A DNA stretch of 64,000 nucleotides from Nocardioides sp. dk884 (GCF_009557055.1 NZ_CP045649.1:2703501-2767500), one strand, 5' to 3'; positions 1-9,413 are shown, numbered from the stretch's first letter. Numbers and translations are program-made. The notes: generated from the letters alone by a model not told the origin.

Positions 1-51
1 ATCCGACCGAGCCGACTCGGGCCGATCCCAGGACGGGGCGGCCGCGGGGCG

Positions 52-3000
52 CTACCCGCCTGCCCGGATCAGGTCAGCGTTGTCCCGGACCAACAGCTGG
101 TCCCGCAGCGCCATCTCGAGAGTCGATCGGAGCAGCGCGACGGCTGGCGCAGTCCGCCGCTTCCAGCCGAACTGGGCGAGCGTCTCGACGTAAAGATCGT
201 CCTCGGTGATTCCCCAGGCCGCCCGGCTGATCGCGACCATAGCATTCACGACCTCCAGAGGATGGATCTCATCCAGCACGCGCGGATCGTCACTGCCCGC
301 CGTCCGGAAGCCCGCGAAGGTGCTCAGGTCGGCCGGGGCACTCCACGCGAACCCGAAACTGTCCCGCTGCGCTGCAGGTACCAGTCTGCTGATCGCTTCG
401 ATCCGTGCCGCAGACACGCGGGACAGGCCGAATGCGGTCGCCGTCAACTTGCCCAACCGGGGAAGTCGGACCGGGGACTCCTCCTCCAGGATCGACGCGA
501 TCACATTACTGACGTAGGTCCGCGCGCGCGGATCGTCGAGGTTGTCGAGCCAGCTGACGTCTCCGGCCTGCCTCGGGGTCCAGCGACGGTATGGCGTGGC
601 TCCGTCCAAGGTGTCCGTCATCGCAGTGATACGCGGCTTCGCCGTGACGGTAGATGCTGCGTACGGCGGGCTCGCAGTCCCGCCAGCTGCGGAAGGAACC
701 GAAACTGTGCCGGGCGCCGAAGCCGCGGCTGGCAATGTCACAACGGGGTCCGGAGCGGGGGTTGGATCTGGGACCAGCGCTGGCGTCGCCTCTCCGGCAC
801 CTACGCGCCGGACGGCGTCGACGAGTCTGTCGAGCACTGCCTCCCGGTCGCGCAGCCATTCGGGAAGCCAGACCCGCTCAACGCTTTGCCACCGCATCAT
901 CTTTCCGAGCACCGCGACCGGGAGCCCGTCTCGGTCGCCGACCGTCCTTCGCCGAGCCCAGCCCTCGCCATCGAGCAGCACAGCGACCGCCGGCTGGTCC
1001 GGCGTGGCGGCGGAAGCCAGCGCCAAGTCGATCTTGAAGTCGGAGAGCCCCAGGTCCGTGCTGACGGCCAGCCCTCGACTGCGCAGCGCGGTGGCGAGTT
1101 CGTCGCGGTGCCGGTCCACGACCGCTCGCGAGGAGGTGCTGGCAAGGGCCTCGGTCCCTCGTTGTGCCAGTTCGAGGTAGTTCTTCAGGTGCTTGATGCC
1201 GAGATGCTTCGTGTCGTCAGCGCGCAAGTCCGACGGGTCGAACGAGCAGTAGATGATCACCTGCTGCCGAGCTCGGGTGACAGCCACGTTGAGACGGCGC
1301 TCGCCCCGCTCGAGGCCGAGAGGCCCGAAGTTGAGAGGCAGGACACCCTTCTCGTTCTTGCTGAAGGCGACAGAGAAGAGAATCACGTCCCGCTCATCGC
1401 CTTGGACGTTCTCGAGGTTCTTGACGAAGAGGCCCTCGCCGTTGGTGGTGTCCAAGGCTTCGATGATGCGCTCGTCGCTCCCGTCACGAAGCAGGGTCTC
1501 GATGAGGGTCCGCTGCTGCGCGTTGAAGGTCACGACGCCGATCGACGGCAGGCGTTCAGGCGACAGGGCGAATCGTCGCCGGATCTCCTCGACGATCGCC
1601 GCCGCCTCCTTCGGGTTGGTGCGCAACGACTTTCCTCTTCCGCTACGGAGGAACGTGCCGCCGTCCACTCGGACGAAGCTCAGCCCCGCCGTCGGACGAC
1701 CATGCGCGTCCAACACCGGCGGCGGCGTCGGGAAAGACGACAGCTTGCTGTCGTAGTAGTGCTCGTTGCTGAAGGCGATGAGTGCCTCGTCACGGCTGCG
1801 GTAGTGCCACGTCAACGAGCGAGCAACGAGTCCTGTGTTACGCGCCTCGTCCAGAATGCTCTCGTCGTCAGGAGCGAGCTGGTATCCGTCGAGCTGCTGG
1901 GCGACATCCTGTTCTTCAACCAGCGACTCCGCGACGGAGGTCGGGGGCATCTGCTTGCTGTCTCCCACGACCACCACGGCTTGAGCACGCCCGATCGCAC
2001 CGACTGCGTCAGCGACGCGAATCTGAGACGCCTCGTCGAAGACGACGAGGTCGAACGACTGCGCGCCGACAGGGAAGAACCTTGCCACCGAGTCCGGGCT
2101 GACCAACACGCACGGAAGCAGCTGGGTGATCAGGTCGCCGTACTTGTCCAGGAGCGCCCGGACCTTCATCCCGCCGCGCTGCCGACCGAGCTGTCTGCGT
2201 AGATCGCTGATCTGTCCCCGCTCGGCGTTCGCTGAGAACGGTCGCGCCGCAACGATCTGCTGAGGGATAACGGTCCGAAGGTGGTCCCGGACCGAAGCAG
2301 AGGACACCGCGAAGCGCGCGACCGACATGTTGTGGGCGCCTGCGTCGAACACGTCCAACCCGGTCGCACTTCGCCGCTCGAGCAAGGCCGTCTCCGCGAT
2401 CCCGCGCTCGAGAGCTCTGGCTGCCAGGTCTGCCGAGACTACGCCCTCTCGAAGATGTGCAGCCGCCTCCGTCAGGCCGACCGCATGCAGCGGTTCTAGC
2501 GCCTTCAGGTGTTCGACCCACCTGGTGAGCGCCACGCTGTGCTCGGTGCCGGACTCACGCGCCGCAGTGCCTTGCAACCAGGTGCGCAGCAGCGGTGCTC
2601 CATTCAGCCAGCTGGCGAGGTCGGCACCGGGTGCCGAGCGGCGGAGGAGGTCGAGCGCTAGCACGAGCTCGGCCACGTCTTCCTGGGTGGCCGTCGCGAC
2701 CGTCACGTCGGCTTTGATGAACGAGCGCAAGGCTTCGGCAAACGGGTCTCTCGCGACCTTGTCCGGGTCGATCGCGCTCGCCACCGAGATCAGCCACTCC
2801 ATCTGGCCTTGAAGTTGCTCCATCGTGGTCGGGTCCCACGGGTTCCAGCGCACCGGCGCGCGCAACCCGGGCAAAGCATGGACGTCAGGCGACAGCTGGG
2901 CGGACCGGTTGCGGGTCTCGAGCAGCGCCTCGACCAACGGCAGAGCCTCCTTGCGTTTCGGCGCCGCCGACAGGTGCGGTGTGAGCGGAGCCAGAGCTGC

Positions 3001-5988
3001 AGCGAGCCGCTTGCTCCGCCCGAAGAACCCCGATTCCACGGCGGCTGCGACCTCGGCCCGGAGGTCCTCCAGCGGCAGGTCGAGCGCTTGCGGATTCGCC
3101 CGGTCCAGGCCGGGGTGGGACGCCGCCGTGAACGACGCGAGCAACTGCTCGTACCGGGCCCGACGTTCCGCCCAGGACCGGGTCCGGACCTCGTCGAGGT
3201 CATGCAGGCCGACAGCGGGACCGGTGATCACCAGGTGCAGGACCTGGAGATCAGCGGAGGACGACGCGGCGTTCAGGACGCCACCGAGAACACCCGGCGT
3301 CTCGGCAAGACGCTGCGAGGTCGCATCGGCACGGCGTACTGCTGCCTTGAGGTCGTCCACCACAACACCGGGGCGCTGGACGAACCCCCACGGGTGGTGC
3401 GGGCGGGGACCAGCCAGATCCGCGGTCTCGTTGAACCGGCCAAGGCGATGCCTCAGGTCAGCAGCAACCTCTCCGGTCAGTCGTGCGAGCGCTTCGGTCG
3501 GGACGGGAAGCGCTGGCGTCTCCTCCCCCAGCGCCAGCGCCTGCGTTCGAGCGGAGTAGTACGACAGACCGGAGGGGTTCGTCTCGTGCAGGCGCTTGGC
3601 GTAGAGATCCAAGGCACGTGCCGAGGTCTGAAGGTCCTGACGCTGAACGTTGAATCCCTGCTCGTCCGTGACCGGGGCGAGGTCGAGCGCCTGCAAGATC
3701 TGGGCACGGACAGCGGCCGGCTTGCTGGACTTGTCATGCAGGTCCAGACAGAACGGGCTGAGCCCGATCGAAGCAAGGCGGGCGCTCACGACGTCGAGGG
3801 CCGCGCGCTTTTCCGCGACGAACAGCACGCGCTTCCCGTCAGCGATCGTTCGCGCGAGCATGTTGGTGATCGTCTGCGACTTGCCGGTGCCCGGAGGTCC
3901 CTCGAGGACGAAGGTCTTTCCCGCGACGGCAGCGGCGATCGCCTCGAGCTGCGAGCTGTCGGCCGGGATCGGGCAGGTTGCGTCCAGCTCGTCGAGGTCA
4001 CCGAGATTCCGGACAGCGGCAGGGTCGCGGTAGGCCGTCCCAGGGGTCTCGATCATGTGCCTGACCAGCGGAGCCTCGGCCAGCTGTTCCCAGCTCTCGT
4101 CGAGGTCCTTCCACAGCCGGAACTTGGCGAACTGCAAGATCGCGAGGTCCGCCGTCTCGTCGACGTGGAATCCGAGTCCGTTCTCGGCGATCGCCTTTCG
4201 CACGGCGTCGAAGGTGGCAGCCAGGTCGATCCCGTGCTCGTCCTCAATCGGATTCTCGAGGCCGGGAATGGACAGCTTCTCCTCCTGCCTCAACTTCTCG
4301 ATCAGACAGAAGTTCGGCGTGCTCGCACCGGCCTCGTCCAGGATCAGCTGGTAGTGCCCCGCACGCCGGCCGGCGACCAGAGTCACCGGCACCAGGATGA
4401 GCGGCGACCTTACAGAACGGCGTACCCCACCCTGCTTGGGAGCTATGGACCAGTTCAGCGAGCCGAGCGCCAGATAGAGGTTGTTGGCGCCGGTCTCCTC
4501 GACGATGGTCTTCGCCTTGTACGCCAAGCCCCGGAACCGTGCCAGGTAGCCATCGCTGCTGACCGGAGTGAACAACTGTCCCTTGGCGAGGAATTCGTGT
4601 AGCTGGTCCTGCGGCAGGTGCGCCCCGAACTGGACACCCCGGGCCTTCTGGATGTGGTCATGGCCATCCGACGGCAGCAGCGTGACCGGCTTGCCGGCGT
4701 TGAGCAGGTCTTCGACGTGAGGCAGCGCGCCGTCCGGTACCGCGAGCGCGACAGTGCCTGTCTCCGTGAAGTTGATCAGCTTGTTGCGCAGGCTGAGGTC
4801 GAGCAGGTTGTTCTTCCACCGCTGGACCCGGGGCGGGATCGCGCGGCCGCGCGCATCGATGCCTGCTTGGTCCTCTGGTTGCGCGCCCTCCGATACGAAG
4901 TGCTGTCCGGAATGCATCTCCGAGCGATACTCGACGACCTCGACGACGCCGTCGGCGCGGTGACGGGTGGCCGGAAGCGGAAGGATCCTGCTCTTCCGAC
5001 AGGCGTAGACATCCACGACGCCATCGACCTGGGACAGGTCGCCGGACAGGTAGGTGATGACCGCCTTGCGGTGGTCTTCGTGGTCGAAAGAGGCACTGGT
5101 CTCACCGCCGGCGACGCGAGTCGTCTCCAGGATCCGCATCGAGCCGATATCGATCAGGTTCTTCAATCCCGAAACATCGACGGTGGCGGGCATCCCGATG
5201 TTCATGGGCCTGAAGTCATCGAGCGCGCTGCGCCAGACCCCGAGGAACGCATGCCCCCGGAGCAGCCAGAGGGTGCTGTTGATGCCGACGGACTCAAGCG
5301 CGGCCGCGAGGACGACGGTGGTGTCGAGGCACGTGCCGGCCCGCCCGACGAGGACCTCCTCCGGGGTGCGGATCTTCTGCTCGTGTGACCAACTCGCGGG
5401 CGGGTTGCTGTACGCGATCCCTCGACCCCGCGCGGCGTCCCAGATCGCCTCGACGATCTCGTCGACCCGCTTCTCCCCAGCCTGGTAGCCCTGGGTCGCC
5501 GAGCTGCCAGTACGTTCCTCCAGCAAGACCCGCGCCTCGGCGACGAGCGCGGTGACAGCAGGGTCGTTCGGCATGACATAGGAGCCCAAGAGCTCGTGGG
5601 TGAGTTCCGGCTGATCCTCGACGTAGCGCCACGAGCGCGGACTGACGACGTCGATCGACTGCGTGACCTCGCCGAGGGTCTGCCCCTCGCAGTCGACCTT
5701 GACGGTCACCTCCCCGACGCGGTCTTCCTCGACGGCCCACATCGCAGCCGCTTCGAGGCTCACCGACGGCGCAAAGGACCCCGCCCCGTCGACGACAGCA
5801 AGCTCTACCTCGTAGGGGCGGCTGAGCAGGGCGCCGCGGTCGGTCAGCGTGATGGACACCGAGACGGTGTCGAGGTCGTCGGGCAACCCGGAGACCTTGA
5901 CACCCTTCACGAAGTCCACGGAGTTGTGCGCCATCGCGAAGCTCACGAACTCCCACGTCCGGACGTCGATGCGGACCTGACCTGCCAC
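52..5988 (-). CDS. DUF4011-SF1 helicase-Vsr-like nuclease-DUF3320 giant protein, candidate antiphage protein
   Basis: A 1978-residue multidomain protein. The N-terminal 130 residues look like a beta-rich module. A transglutaminase-like core follows, with Cys in GTCLD (about residue 221), His in GHAFLG (about 247) and Asp in LIDIGS. A DUF4011-type region starts near 383 (RWKNNLLDLSLRNKLINF). The SF1 helicase has Walker A GPPGTGKS (about 699), a roughly 600-residue insertion, Walker B FDEASQ (about 1317) and motif VAVTRAR (about 1570). A Vsr/PD-(D/E)XK-like segment spans about 1625-1720 (DFKIDLAL, then LLDGEGW). DUF3320 ends the protein. This order matches the family named Hhe in antiphage surveys (recalled, not searched). 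The start is GTG with GGAGG 7 nt upstream. No partner gene is visible; the window ends just downstream. Family assignment is firm; an antiviral role is inferred. Confidence 0.85.
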   Translation of the reverse strand: MAGQVRIDVRTWEFVSFAMAHNSVDFVKGVKVSGLPDDLDTVSVSITLTDRGALLSRPYEVELAVVDGAGSFAPSVSLEAAAMWAVEEDRVGEVTVKVDCEGQTLGEVTQSIDVVSPRSWRYVEDQPELTHELLGSYVMPNDPAVTALVAEARVLLEERTGSSATQGYQAGEKRVDEIVEAIWDAARGRGIAYSNPPASWSHEQKIRTPEEVLVGRAGTCLDTTVVLAAALESVGINSTLWLLRGHAFLGVWRSALDDFRPMNIGMPATVDVSGLKNLIDIGSMRILETTRVAGGETSASFDHEDHRKAVITYLSGDLSQVDGVVDVYACRKSRILPLPATRHRADGVVEVVEYRSEMHSGQHFVSEGAQPEDQAGIDARGRAIPPRVQRWKNNLLDLSLRNKLINFTETGTVALAVPDGALPHVEDLLNAGKPVTLLPSDGHDHIQKARGVQFGAHLPQDQLHEFLAKGQLFTPVSSDGYLARFRGLAYKAKTIVEETGANNLYLALGSLNWSIAPKQGGVRRSVRSPLILVPVTLVAGRRAGHYQLILDEAGASTPNFCLIEKLRQEEKLSIPGLENPIEDEHGIDLAATFDAVRKAIAENGLGFHVDETADLAILQFAKFRLWKDLDESWEQLAEAPLVRHMIETPGTAYRDPAAVRNLGDLDELDATCPIPADSSQLEAIAAAVAGKTFVLEGPPGTGKSQTITNMLARTIADGKRVLFVAEKRAALDVVSARLASIGLSPFCLDLHDKSSKPAAVRAQILQALDLAPVTDEQGFNVQRQDLQTSARALDLYAKRLHETNPSGLSYYSARTQALALGEETPALPVPTEALARLTGEVAADLRHRLGRFNETADLAGPRPHHPWGFVQRPGVVVDDLKAAVRRADATSQRLAETPGVLGGVLNAASSSADLQVLHLVITGPAVGLHDLDEVRTRSWAERRARYEQLLASFTAASHPGLDRANPQALDLPLEDLRAEVAAAVESGFFGRSKRLAAALAPLTPHLSAAPKRKEALPLVEALLETRNRSAQLSPDVHALPGLRAPVRWNPWDPTTMEQLQGQMEWLISVASAIDPDKVARDPFAEALRSFIKADVTVATATQEDVAELVLALDLLRRSAPGADLASWLNGAPLLRTWLQGTAARESGTEHSVALTRWVEHLKALEPLHAVGLTEAAAHLREGVVSADLAARALERGIAETALLERRSATGLDVFDAGAHNMSVARFAVSSASVRDHLRTVIPQQIVAARPFSANAERGQISDLRRQLGRQRGGMKVRALLDKYGDLITQLLPCVLVSPDSVARFFPVGAQSFDLVVFDEASQIRVADAVGAIGRAQAVVVVGDSKQMPPTSVAESLVEEQDVAQQLDGYQLAPDDESILDEARNTGLVARSLTWHYRSRDEALIAFSNEHYYDSKLSSFPTPPPVLDAHGRPTAGLSFVRVDGGTFLRSGRGKSLRTNPKEAAAIVEEIRRRFALSPERLPSIGVVTFNAQQRTLIETLLRDGSDERIIEALDTTNGEGLFVKNLENVQGDERDVILFSVAFSKNEKGVLPLNFGPLGLERGERRLNVAVTRARQQVIIYCSFDPSDLRADDTKHLGIKHLKNYLELAQRGTEALASTSSRAVVDRHRDELATALRSRGLAVSTDLGLSDFKIDLALASAATPDQPAVAVLLDGEGWARRRTVGDRDGLPVAVLGKMMRWQSVERVWLPEWLRDREAVLDRLVDAVRRVGAGEATPALVPDPTPAPDPVVTLPAAASAPGTVSVPSAAGGTASPPYAASTVTAKPRITAMTDTLDGATPYRRWTPRQAGDVSWLDNLDDPRARTYVSNVIASILEEESPVRLPRLGKLTATAFGLSRVSAARIEAISRLVPAAQRDSFGFAWSAPADLSTFAGFRTAGSDDPRVLDEIHPLEVVNAMVAISRAAWGITEDDLYVETLAQFGWKRRTAPAVALLRSTLEMALRDQLLVRDNADLIRAGG

Positions 5989-6199
5989 GAGCTGCCTCCA
6001 CGGGTGCGACGGCCCCCGGTCGACGGCCGGAGAACAGGCTTACACAGGCAGCCCCACGGCAGAGGACGTTTCGTCGCGTCGATCCTGAGAGGCGGGCCAT
6101 ATCGACGGGGGGTGGACCCAAGGCGTTGCCCGGGCGTTCCTCGGCGACGGGGACCACGCCGAGAGCAGCTCTGACCGGTCTCGACCCCCGCCATCCCGG

Positions 6200-6484
6200 C
6201 TAGCGTGGGCATCTCCGGAGGTGAGCGGCCGCCTCGCGGCGTACGTTCAGCAGCGTCAGCAGCCCGCCGATCGCGGGCACCAGAGCTCCGGCTCGGGTGC
6301 GTCCGGCCAGGCCACGGCCCAGCAGCGCGGTCGTCGCGACGGCCAGGTACGTCGCCCCGTGCGCGGGACCCAGGACGCTGGTGACCGCGTCGTCGTGGAC
6401 GGTGGCGAGGTTGCCCAGCAGGACGGCCACGGTGACCAGCTCCAGCACGGAGAGCACCGCGAGCGCGCGCAGGAGCGGGCTCAC
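6200..6484 (-). CDS. DUF3817-like small integral membrane protein
   Basis: A 94-residue protein with three predicted membrane segments: LLRALAVLSVLELVTVAVLL at the N-terminus, a central alanine-rich helix and GALVPAIGGLLTLL near the end. The size and the N-terminal Arg-Ala followed by a Leu/Val-rich helix recall DUF3817 proteins, whose function is unknown. The GTG start overlaps the stop of the upstream DUF2269-like gene as GTGA, so the two are translationally coupled and behind the same MarR-type operator. A longer frame upstream in the same phase lies wholly inside the preceding gene and was not used. Confidence 0.7.
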   Translation of the reverse strand: MSPLLRALAVLSVLELVTVAVLLGNLATVHDDAVTSVLGPAHGATYLAVATTALLGRGLAGRTRAGALVPAIGGLLTLLNVRREAAAHLRRCPR

Positions 6485-6900
6485 CCGTTGCTCGATCCCG
6501 GGCGGGTGATCATCAGGACCACCACCAGGCTCCACAGCAGATTGAAGACGCCCGCCTGGATCCCGAGCGTCCGCAGCCCGGTGGCGGCGCCGTCGCCCTG
6601 AAGCGCCTCGCGCTGACGGGGCACGATCTGCAGGGCCAGCAGCCCGCCCGCGATCGCGGTGAGCACCATCGCGACGACCACCCAGACCTCCGTCGTCCGC
6701 CCCTGTACGGCGGCCAGGGCGAGGCCGACCAGGGGTACGGCGAGCGCCCACCCGCCGTACGCGCGGGTGACGCGGTGCAGCACGCCGGCGACATCCGGGT
6801 CGGCGCCGGCGTAGCGCGGGAAGAGGCTGCTGGTGACGGCGACCGGGCCGACGAAGAGGATGCCCGCCAGGACATGGACGGACAACAAGAGAGACTCCAT
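6481..6900 (-). CDS. DUF2269-like integral membrane protein
   Basis: A 139-residue protein with four predicted transmembrane helices, starting MESLLLSVHVLAGILFVGPV. The conserved early His (VHVLAG) and the arrangement of helices resemble the DUF2269 family of predicted membrane proteins, of unknown function. The ATG directly abuts a 9-bp-arm palindrome and has no usable Shine-Dalgarno. A TAGACT hexamer ends 6 nt before the ATG, so the mRNA is probably leaderless. It is followed by a coupled DUF3817-like gene and preceded by marR on the same strand; the pair is the likely target of that regulator. Confidence 0.75.
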   Translation of the reverse strand: MESLLLSVHVLAGILFVGPVAVTSSLFPRYAGADPDVAGVLHRVTRAYGGWALAVPLVGLALAAVQGRTTEVWVVVAMVLTAIAGGLLALQIVPRQREALQGDGAATGLRTLGIQAGVFNLLWSLVVVLMITRPGSSNG

Positions 6901-6921
6901 ACCTTCAGTCTAACTGAAGGT
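6901..6921 (-). promoter_or_regulatory. Palindromic operator (MarR-type) over a leaderless -10 element
   Basis: Perfect inverted repeat with 9-bp arms ACCTTCAGT/ACTGAAGGT and a 3-nt spacer. It fills the whole gap between the marR stop and the ATG of the DUF2269-like gene. Read on the minus strand, its centre contains TAGACT, positioned 6 nt before that ATG as a -10 would be in a leaderless gene. Binding of the adjacent MarR protein here would block RNA polymerase. The palindrome is seen; the binding is inferred. Confidence 0.7.
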
Positions 6922-7349
6922 CAGCCCTGTTCGTCCACGATCCCGCGCCACTCGGCCGCCAGCGCCTCGGTCAACCCCGGGTGCCGCCCCGCGAACTCCT
7001 CGTCCAGCCGAGCCACCACCTCAGCGGCGCGGGCCAGCAGCTCCTCCCCCGCGGCCGTCACCCGCAGGGTCGAGGCAGACCCGGCATGCGCCGTCCCGTC
7101 GTCCACGAGCCCGGCGGTGACGAAGGCCGCGACGGCGGTGTGCGCACTCTGCACGGTGATCCGCGAGCGCCGGGCCAGCTCGCTGAACGAGATCCCCGGG
7201 GTGCCGCGGACATGACCCAGCAGTCCGTACTTGCGGGTGGTCAGGCCCAGCGGCTTGAGCGCCTCGGCGTACGCCGCGTCCCAGACCCGGGCGACGGTCA
7301 GGAGCATGACGGTCGGGCTGAACGGCGGCGATCCAGGCAGGTCGGACAT
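6921..7349 (-). CDS. MarR family transcriptional regulator
   Basis: A 142-residue MarR-type winged helix protein. The helix-turn-helix is visible around residues 50-75 (ISFSELARRSRITVQSAHTA), followed by a wing (STLRVTAAGEELL) and a C-terminal dimerisation helix. Length is normal for the family. The ATG has no Shine-Dalgarno, but TAGCCT sits exactly 7 nt upstream (7357-7362, minus strand), so it is probably leaderless. The next genes on the strand are two small membrane proteins separated from it by a perfect palindrome, the likely operator. The effector is unknown. Confidence 0.85.
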   Translation of the reverse strand: MSDLPGSPPFSPTVMLLTVARVWDAAYAEALKPLGLTTRKYGLLGHVRGTPGISFSELARRSRITVQSAHTAVAAFVTAGLVDDGTAHAGSASTLRVTAAGEELLARAAEVVARLDEEFAGRHPGLTEALAAEWRGIVDEQG

Positions 7350-7507
7350 GAACGGAAGGCTAGTTGTGAGACCCGGGGAGGACCTAGGTGAGTCACTTCC
7401 CGGCGGTCGCCATCAGGTACGGCGCTCGACGCGTGCGAGGAGGGCGCTCGAGGTGAGAAGAGCTTGCCGACGGACTCGGGGCCGTTGCGGATGACGCGAC
7501 GAGTTTT

Positions 7508-8200
7508 CTAGCGCTCAGGTCCCCGGAAGCGGCGACTGGTGCGCAGCACGAGGTCGGAGTCGATGGTACGCAACGTGTCCGGCTGGAACCCGTTCTGCAT
7601 GCCCCACAGAACCGCCTGCGAACGCCGGGTGACCCCGATCTTCTGGTACGCCGTACGGATGTAGGTCTTCACCGTGTTGATGCTCAGGAACACCCTCGCG
7701 GCGATCTCTTGGTTGCTCAGCCCCTGAGTGATCAGCGCGATGACCTCCGCTTCGCGCGGTGACAGCCCGGCCGAGCGTCCGGGCCAGTCGCCGTCGCCCT
7801 CGACGCTCGACTCCTCGTCGCCGGGGAGGATGACGATCTCGCCGCGGACGACCCGCTCCAGGGCTGCCACGATCTGCGGCCCGGTCAGCACCTTGGACAG
7901 GTAGCCCCGTGCGCCCGCTGCGATCGCCTTCCGGATCAGCTCGTGATCGAGGTTCCAGCTGTAGACCACCACATAGGCGTCGCTGTCGCGTACGAAGTCC
8001 TCGAGGTCGATCCCGGTGCCCTGCACCTGGGCGAACGTGTCGTACAGCACAACGTCGACGTCCGAGACAACCGGCGTCGACGCGCCGGTCTCGACCACGT
8101 CGATCCGCTCGTCTGCCAGGAACGCCGCGACCCCCGCCACCACCACCGCGTAGTCGTCGACGATCGCGAGGCGTAACGGGCGCTTTGGGTCGTGAGTCAC
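7508..8200 (-). CDS. LuxR/NarL-type response regulator (orphan)
   Basis: A 230-residue response regulator. The receiver domain (about residues 9-125) starts LRLAIVDDYAVVVAGV, with an acidic pair, phospho-acceptor Asp in VVLYDTFAQ and Lys in YLSKVLTG. The LuxR-type HTH (about 155-215) shows LSPREAEVIALITQGLSNQEIA and VFLSINTVKTYIRTAYQKIG. No sensor kinase is adjacent, so the partner is unknown. The start chosen is GTG at 8200 because TAGGGT lies exactly 7 nt upstream, giving a leaderless transcript; a longer in-frame extension has atypical composition. Confidence 0.85.
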   Translation of the reverse strand: MTHDPKRPLRLAIVDDYAVVVAGVAAFLADERIDVVETGASTPVVSDVDVVLYDTFAQVQGTGIDLEDFVRDSDAYVVVYSWNLDHELIRKAIAAGARGYLSKVLTGPQIVAALERVVRGEIVILPGDEESSVEGDGDWPGRSAGLSPREAEVIALITQGLSNQEIAARVFLSINTVKTYIRTAYQKIGVTRRSQAVLWGMQNGFQPDTLRTIDSDLVLRTSRRFRGPER

Positions 8201-8465
8201 GGGCCAAACCCTAACCCAGCCGTCGCCCAGCGGGGATCTGTCGGCAGCGGGACTCCCATCCGGCCGCGCGGGCTGTCTCGCAGGTCGTACGCGGAGACAC
8301 CACGCCACGCCTCGGGGTCAAAGCAGTCTCAGTGCGGCTCAGCCTGGTCAGGCCGAGCTGGAGGACGGTCGGTCGCCGCCGGGCGCACGCACGTCCGGCC
8401 ACCCGTCGGGCTCCATCGCCCTGCGCTCCGTCGCTCAGGACCCCTCACCAGGGCAGAATGACCCG

Positions 8466-8822
8466 ATGTCGACCACACGCCTGCGGACAGCGGGCCTGGC
8501 CTCCTACGTCGCCGCCGCCTTCGCGGCGGCGGTGTTCCTCCTGTCCTACGCCTACGGCTTCTTCCGGCAGAACCTGGTCTGGGACGTGGAGGAGGAGTGC
8601 GAGATTTACGCCGGCGTGCCCTTCGACCTGGACCACTACGCCTCGCACTCGGACGCGCCGTGGTGGACGTTCACCAACCCCTGCAACGCGGGGTACGACC
8701 TCGTCCCGTCCTGGGTGACCCCGACCGCCTGGGCGTCCTTCACCCTGTGCGTCATCCTCACCGTCACCGCGATCGGGCTGACGTTCGTCGCCTCGATGCG
8801 TGCAGCAGCCGCAACCTCCTGA
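8466..8822 (+). CDS. Small membrane protein, two transmembrane segments
   Basis: A 118-residue protein, not recognised. It has one hydrophobic helix at about residues 12-32 (SYVAAAFAAAVFLLSYAYGF) and one at about 88-110 (TAWASFTLCVILTVTAIGL). Between them lies an extracytoplasmic loop rich in acidic and aromatic residues, with Cys in EECEIYAG and NPCNAGYD that could form a disulfide. CAGAAT lies 6 nt before the ATG and there is no clear Shine-Dalgarno, so the gene may be leaderless. It precedes another small membrane protein by about 170 nt; a functional link is not evident. Confidence 0.65.
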   Translation: MSTTRLRTAGLASYVAAAFAAAVFLLSYAYGFFRQNLVWDVEEECEIYAGVPFDLDHYASHSDAPWWTFTNPCNAGYDLVPSWVTPTAWASFTLCVILTVTAIGLTFVASMRAAAATS

Positions 8823-8989
8823 CTCACCCCCACGGGCGGGAGTGTCGCCCGGAGCGGGTGGTCACTTGGGGTTGCCGCTCACGGCTCGCGACCCGCTCCG
8901 AGCCACGAGGCGGAGTCCCCTACCGGCCGGGGACCCGGTGGGACCAACAGGGGTCCGCCGGTGCCCGGCGACACAAGGAGCACACCCAC

Positions 8990-9286
8990 ATGAGCACCAC
9001 TGCTCACCGCACCGTCAGCACCGACGCCACAGGGGCGCGTCGCATCAGCACCGAGACCAAGTCCTCCTACAAGACGACCGAGCTCATCGCGTACGTCGCC
9101 ACCGTCGTCGGCGTGCTCATCGCCGCCGCGGTCGTGGACGCCGGTGACTTCGGCGCCCAGGAGGCCTGGTTCTACGTCACGCTGCTGACCATCGGCTACA
9201 TGGTCAGCCGCGGCCTCGCCAAGTCCGGGAGCCGTGACTACTTCGACGACCGCGCGGACCACGCGGGCACGAACAACCACGCCTGA
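8990..9286 (+). CDS. Small conserved-looking membrane protein
   Basis: A 98-residue protein with a polar Thr/Ser-rich N-terminus, then two hydrophobic segments (about 33-50, IAYVATVVGVLIAAAVV, and 58-78, AWFYVTLLTIGYMVSRGLA), and a short charged tail. No function is recognised. The ATG has AAGGAG 9 nt upstream, which fixes the start. A strong terminator hairpin follows the stop by 18 nt, so this is a one-gene unit. Confidence 0.7.
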   Translation: MSTTAHRTVSTDATGARRISTETKSSYKTTELIAYVATVVGVLIAAAVVDAGDFGAQEAWFYVTLLTIGYMVSRGLAKSGSRDYFDDRADHAGTNNHA

Positions 9287-9304
9287 CCCTCGCGCAGCGG
9301 CCGA

Positions 9305-9336
9305 GCGCCCCTGTCTCCGTCCGGAGACAGGGGCGC
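9305..9336 (+). terminator. Strong hairpin terminator
   Basis: Perfect 14-bp stem (arms GCGCCCCTGTCTCC and GGAGACAGGGGCGC) with loop GTCC, 18 nt after the stop of the small membrane protein gene. There is no T tract, as is usual for high-GC actinobacteria. Confidence 0.8.
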
Positions 9337-9413
9337 ACTCGCGCCTGAGCCAGCTCCGCGAATCACACCGTGTGGGTGAGGGCCGCGGACGGCGCGCGGA
9401 GGACGCTGGTGGG

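Noticed and set aside
262..2202. Long open frame on the plus strand opposite the helicase gene, and similar long antisense frames over most genes (for example 12338-13780, 14511-16079, 19352-22516, 35757-37628)
   Set aside because: Arg/Gly/Pro/His-rich composition without motifs, and each lies opposite a gene with clear domains; these are high-GC shadow frames.
7380..7507. Minus-strand peptide traces (RVIRNGPESVGKLF, then YLMATAGK before a stop in another phase) suggesting a decayed gene end
   Set aside because: Only about 120 nt, needs a frameshift, and no family could be named; not enough for a pseudogene call.
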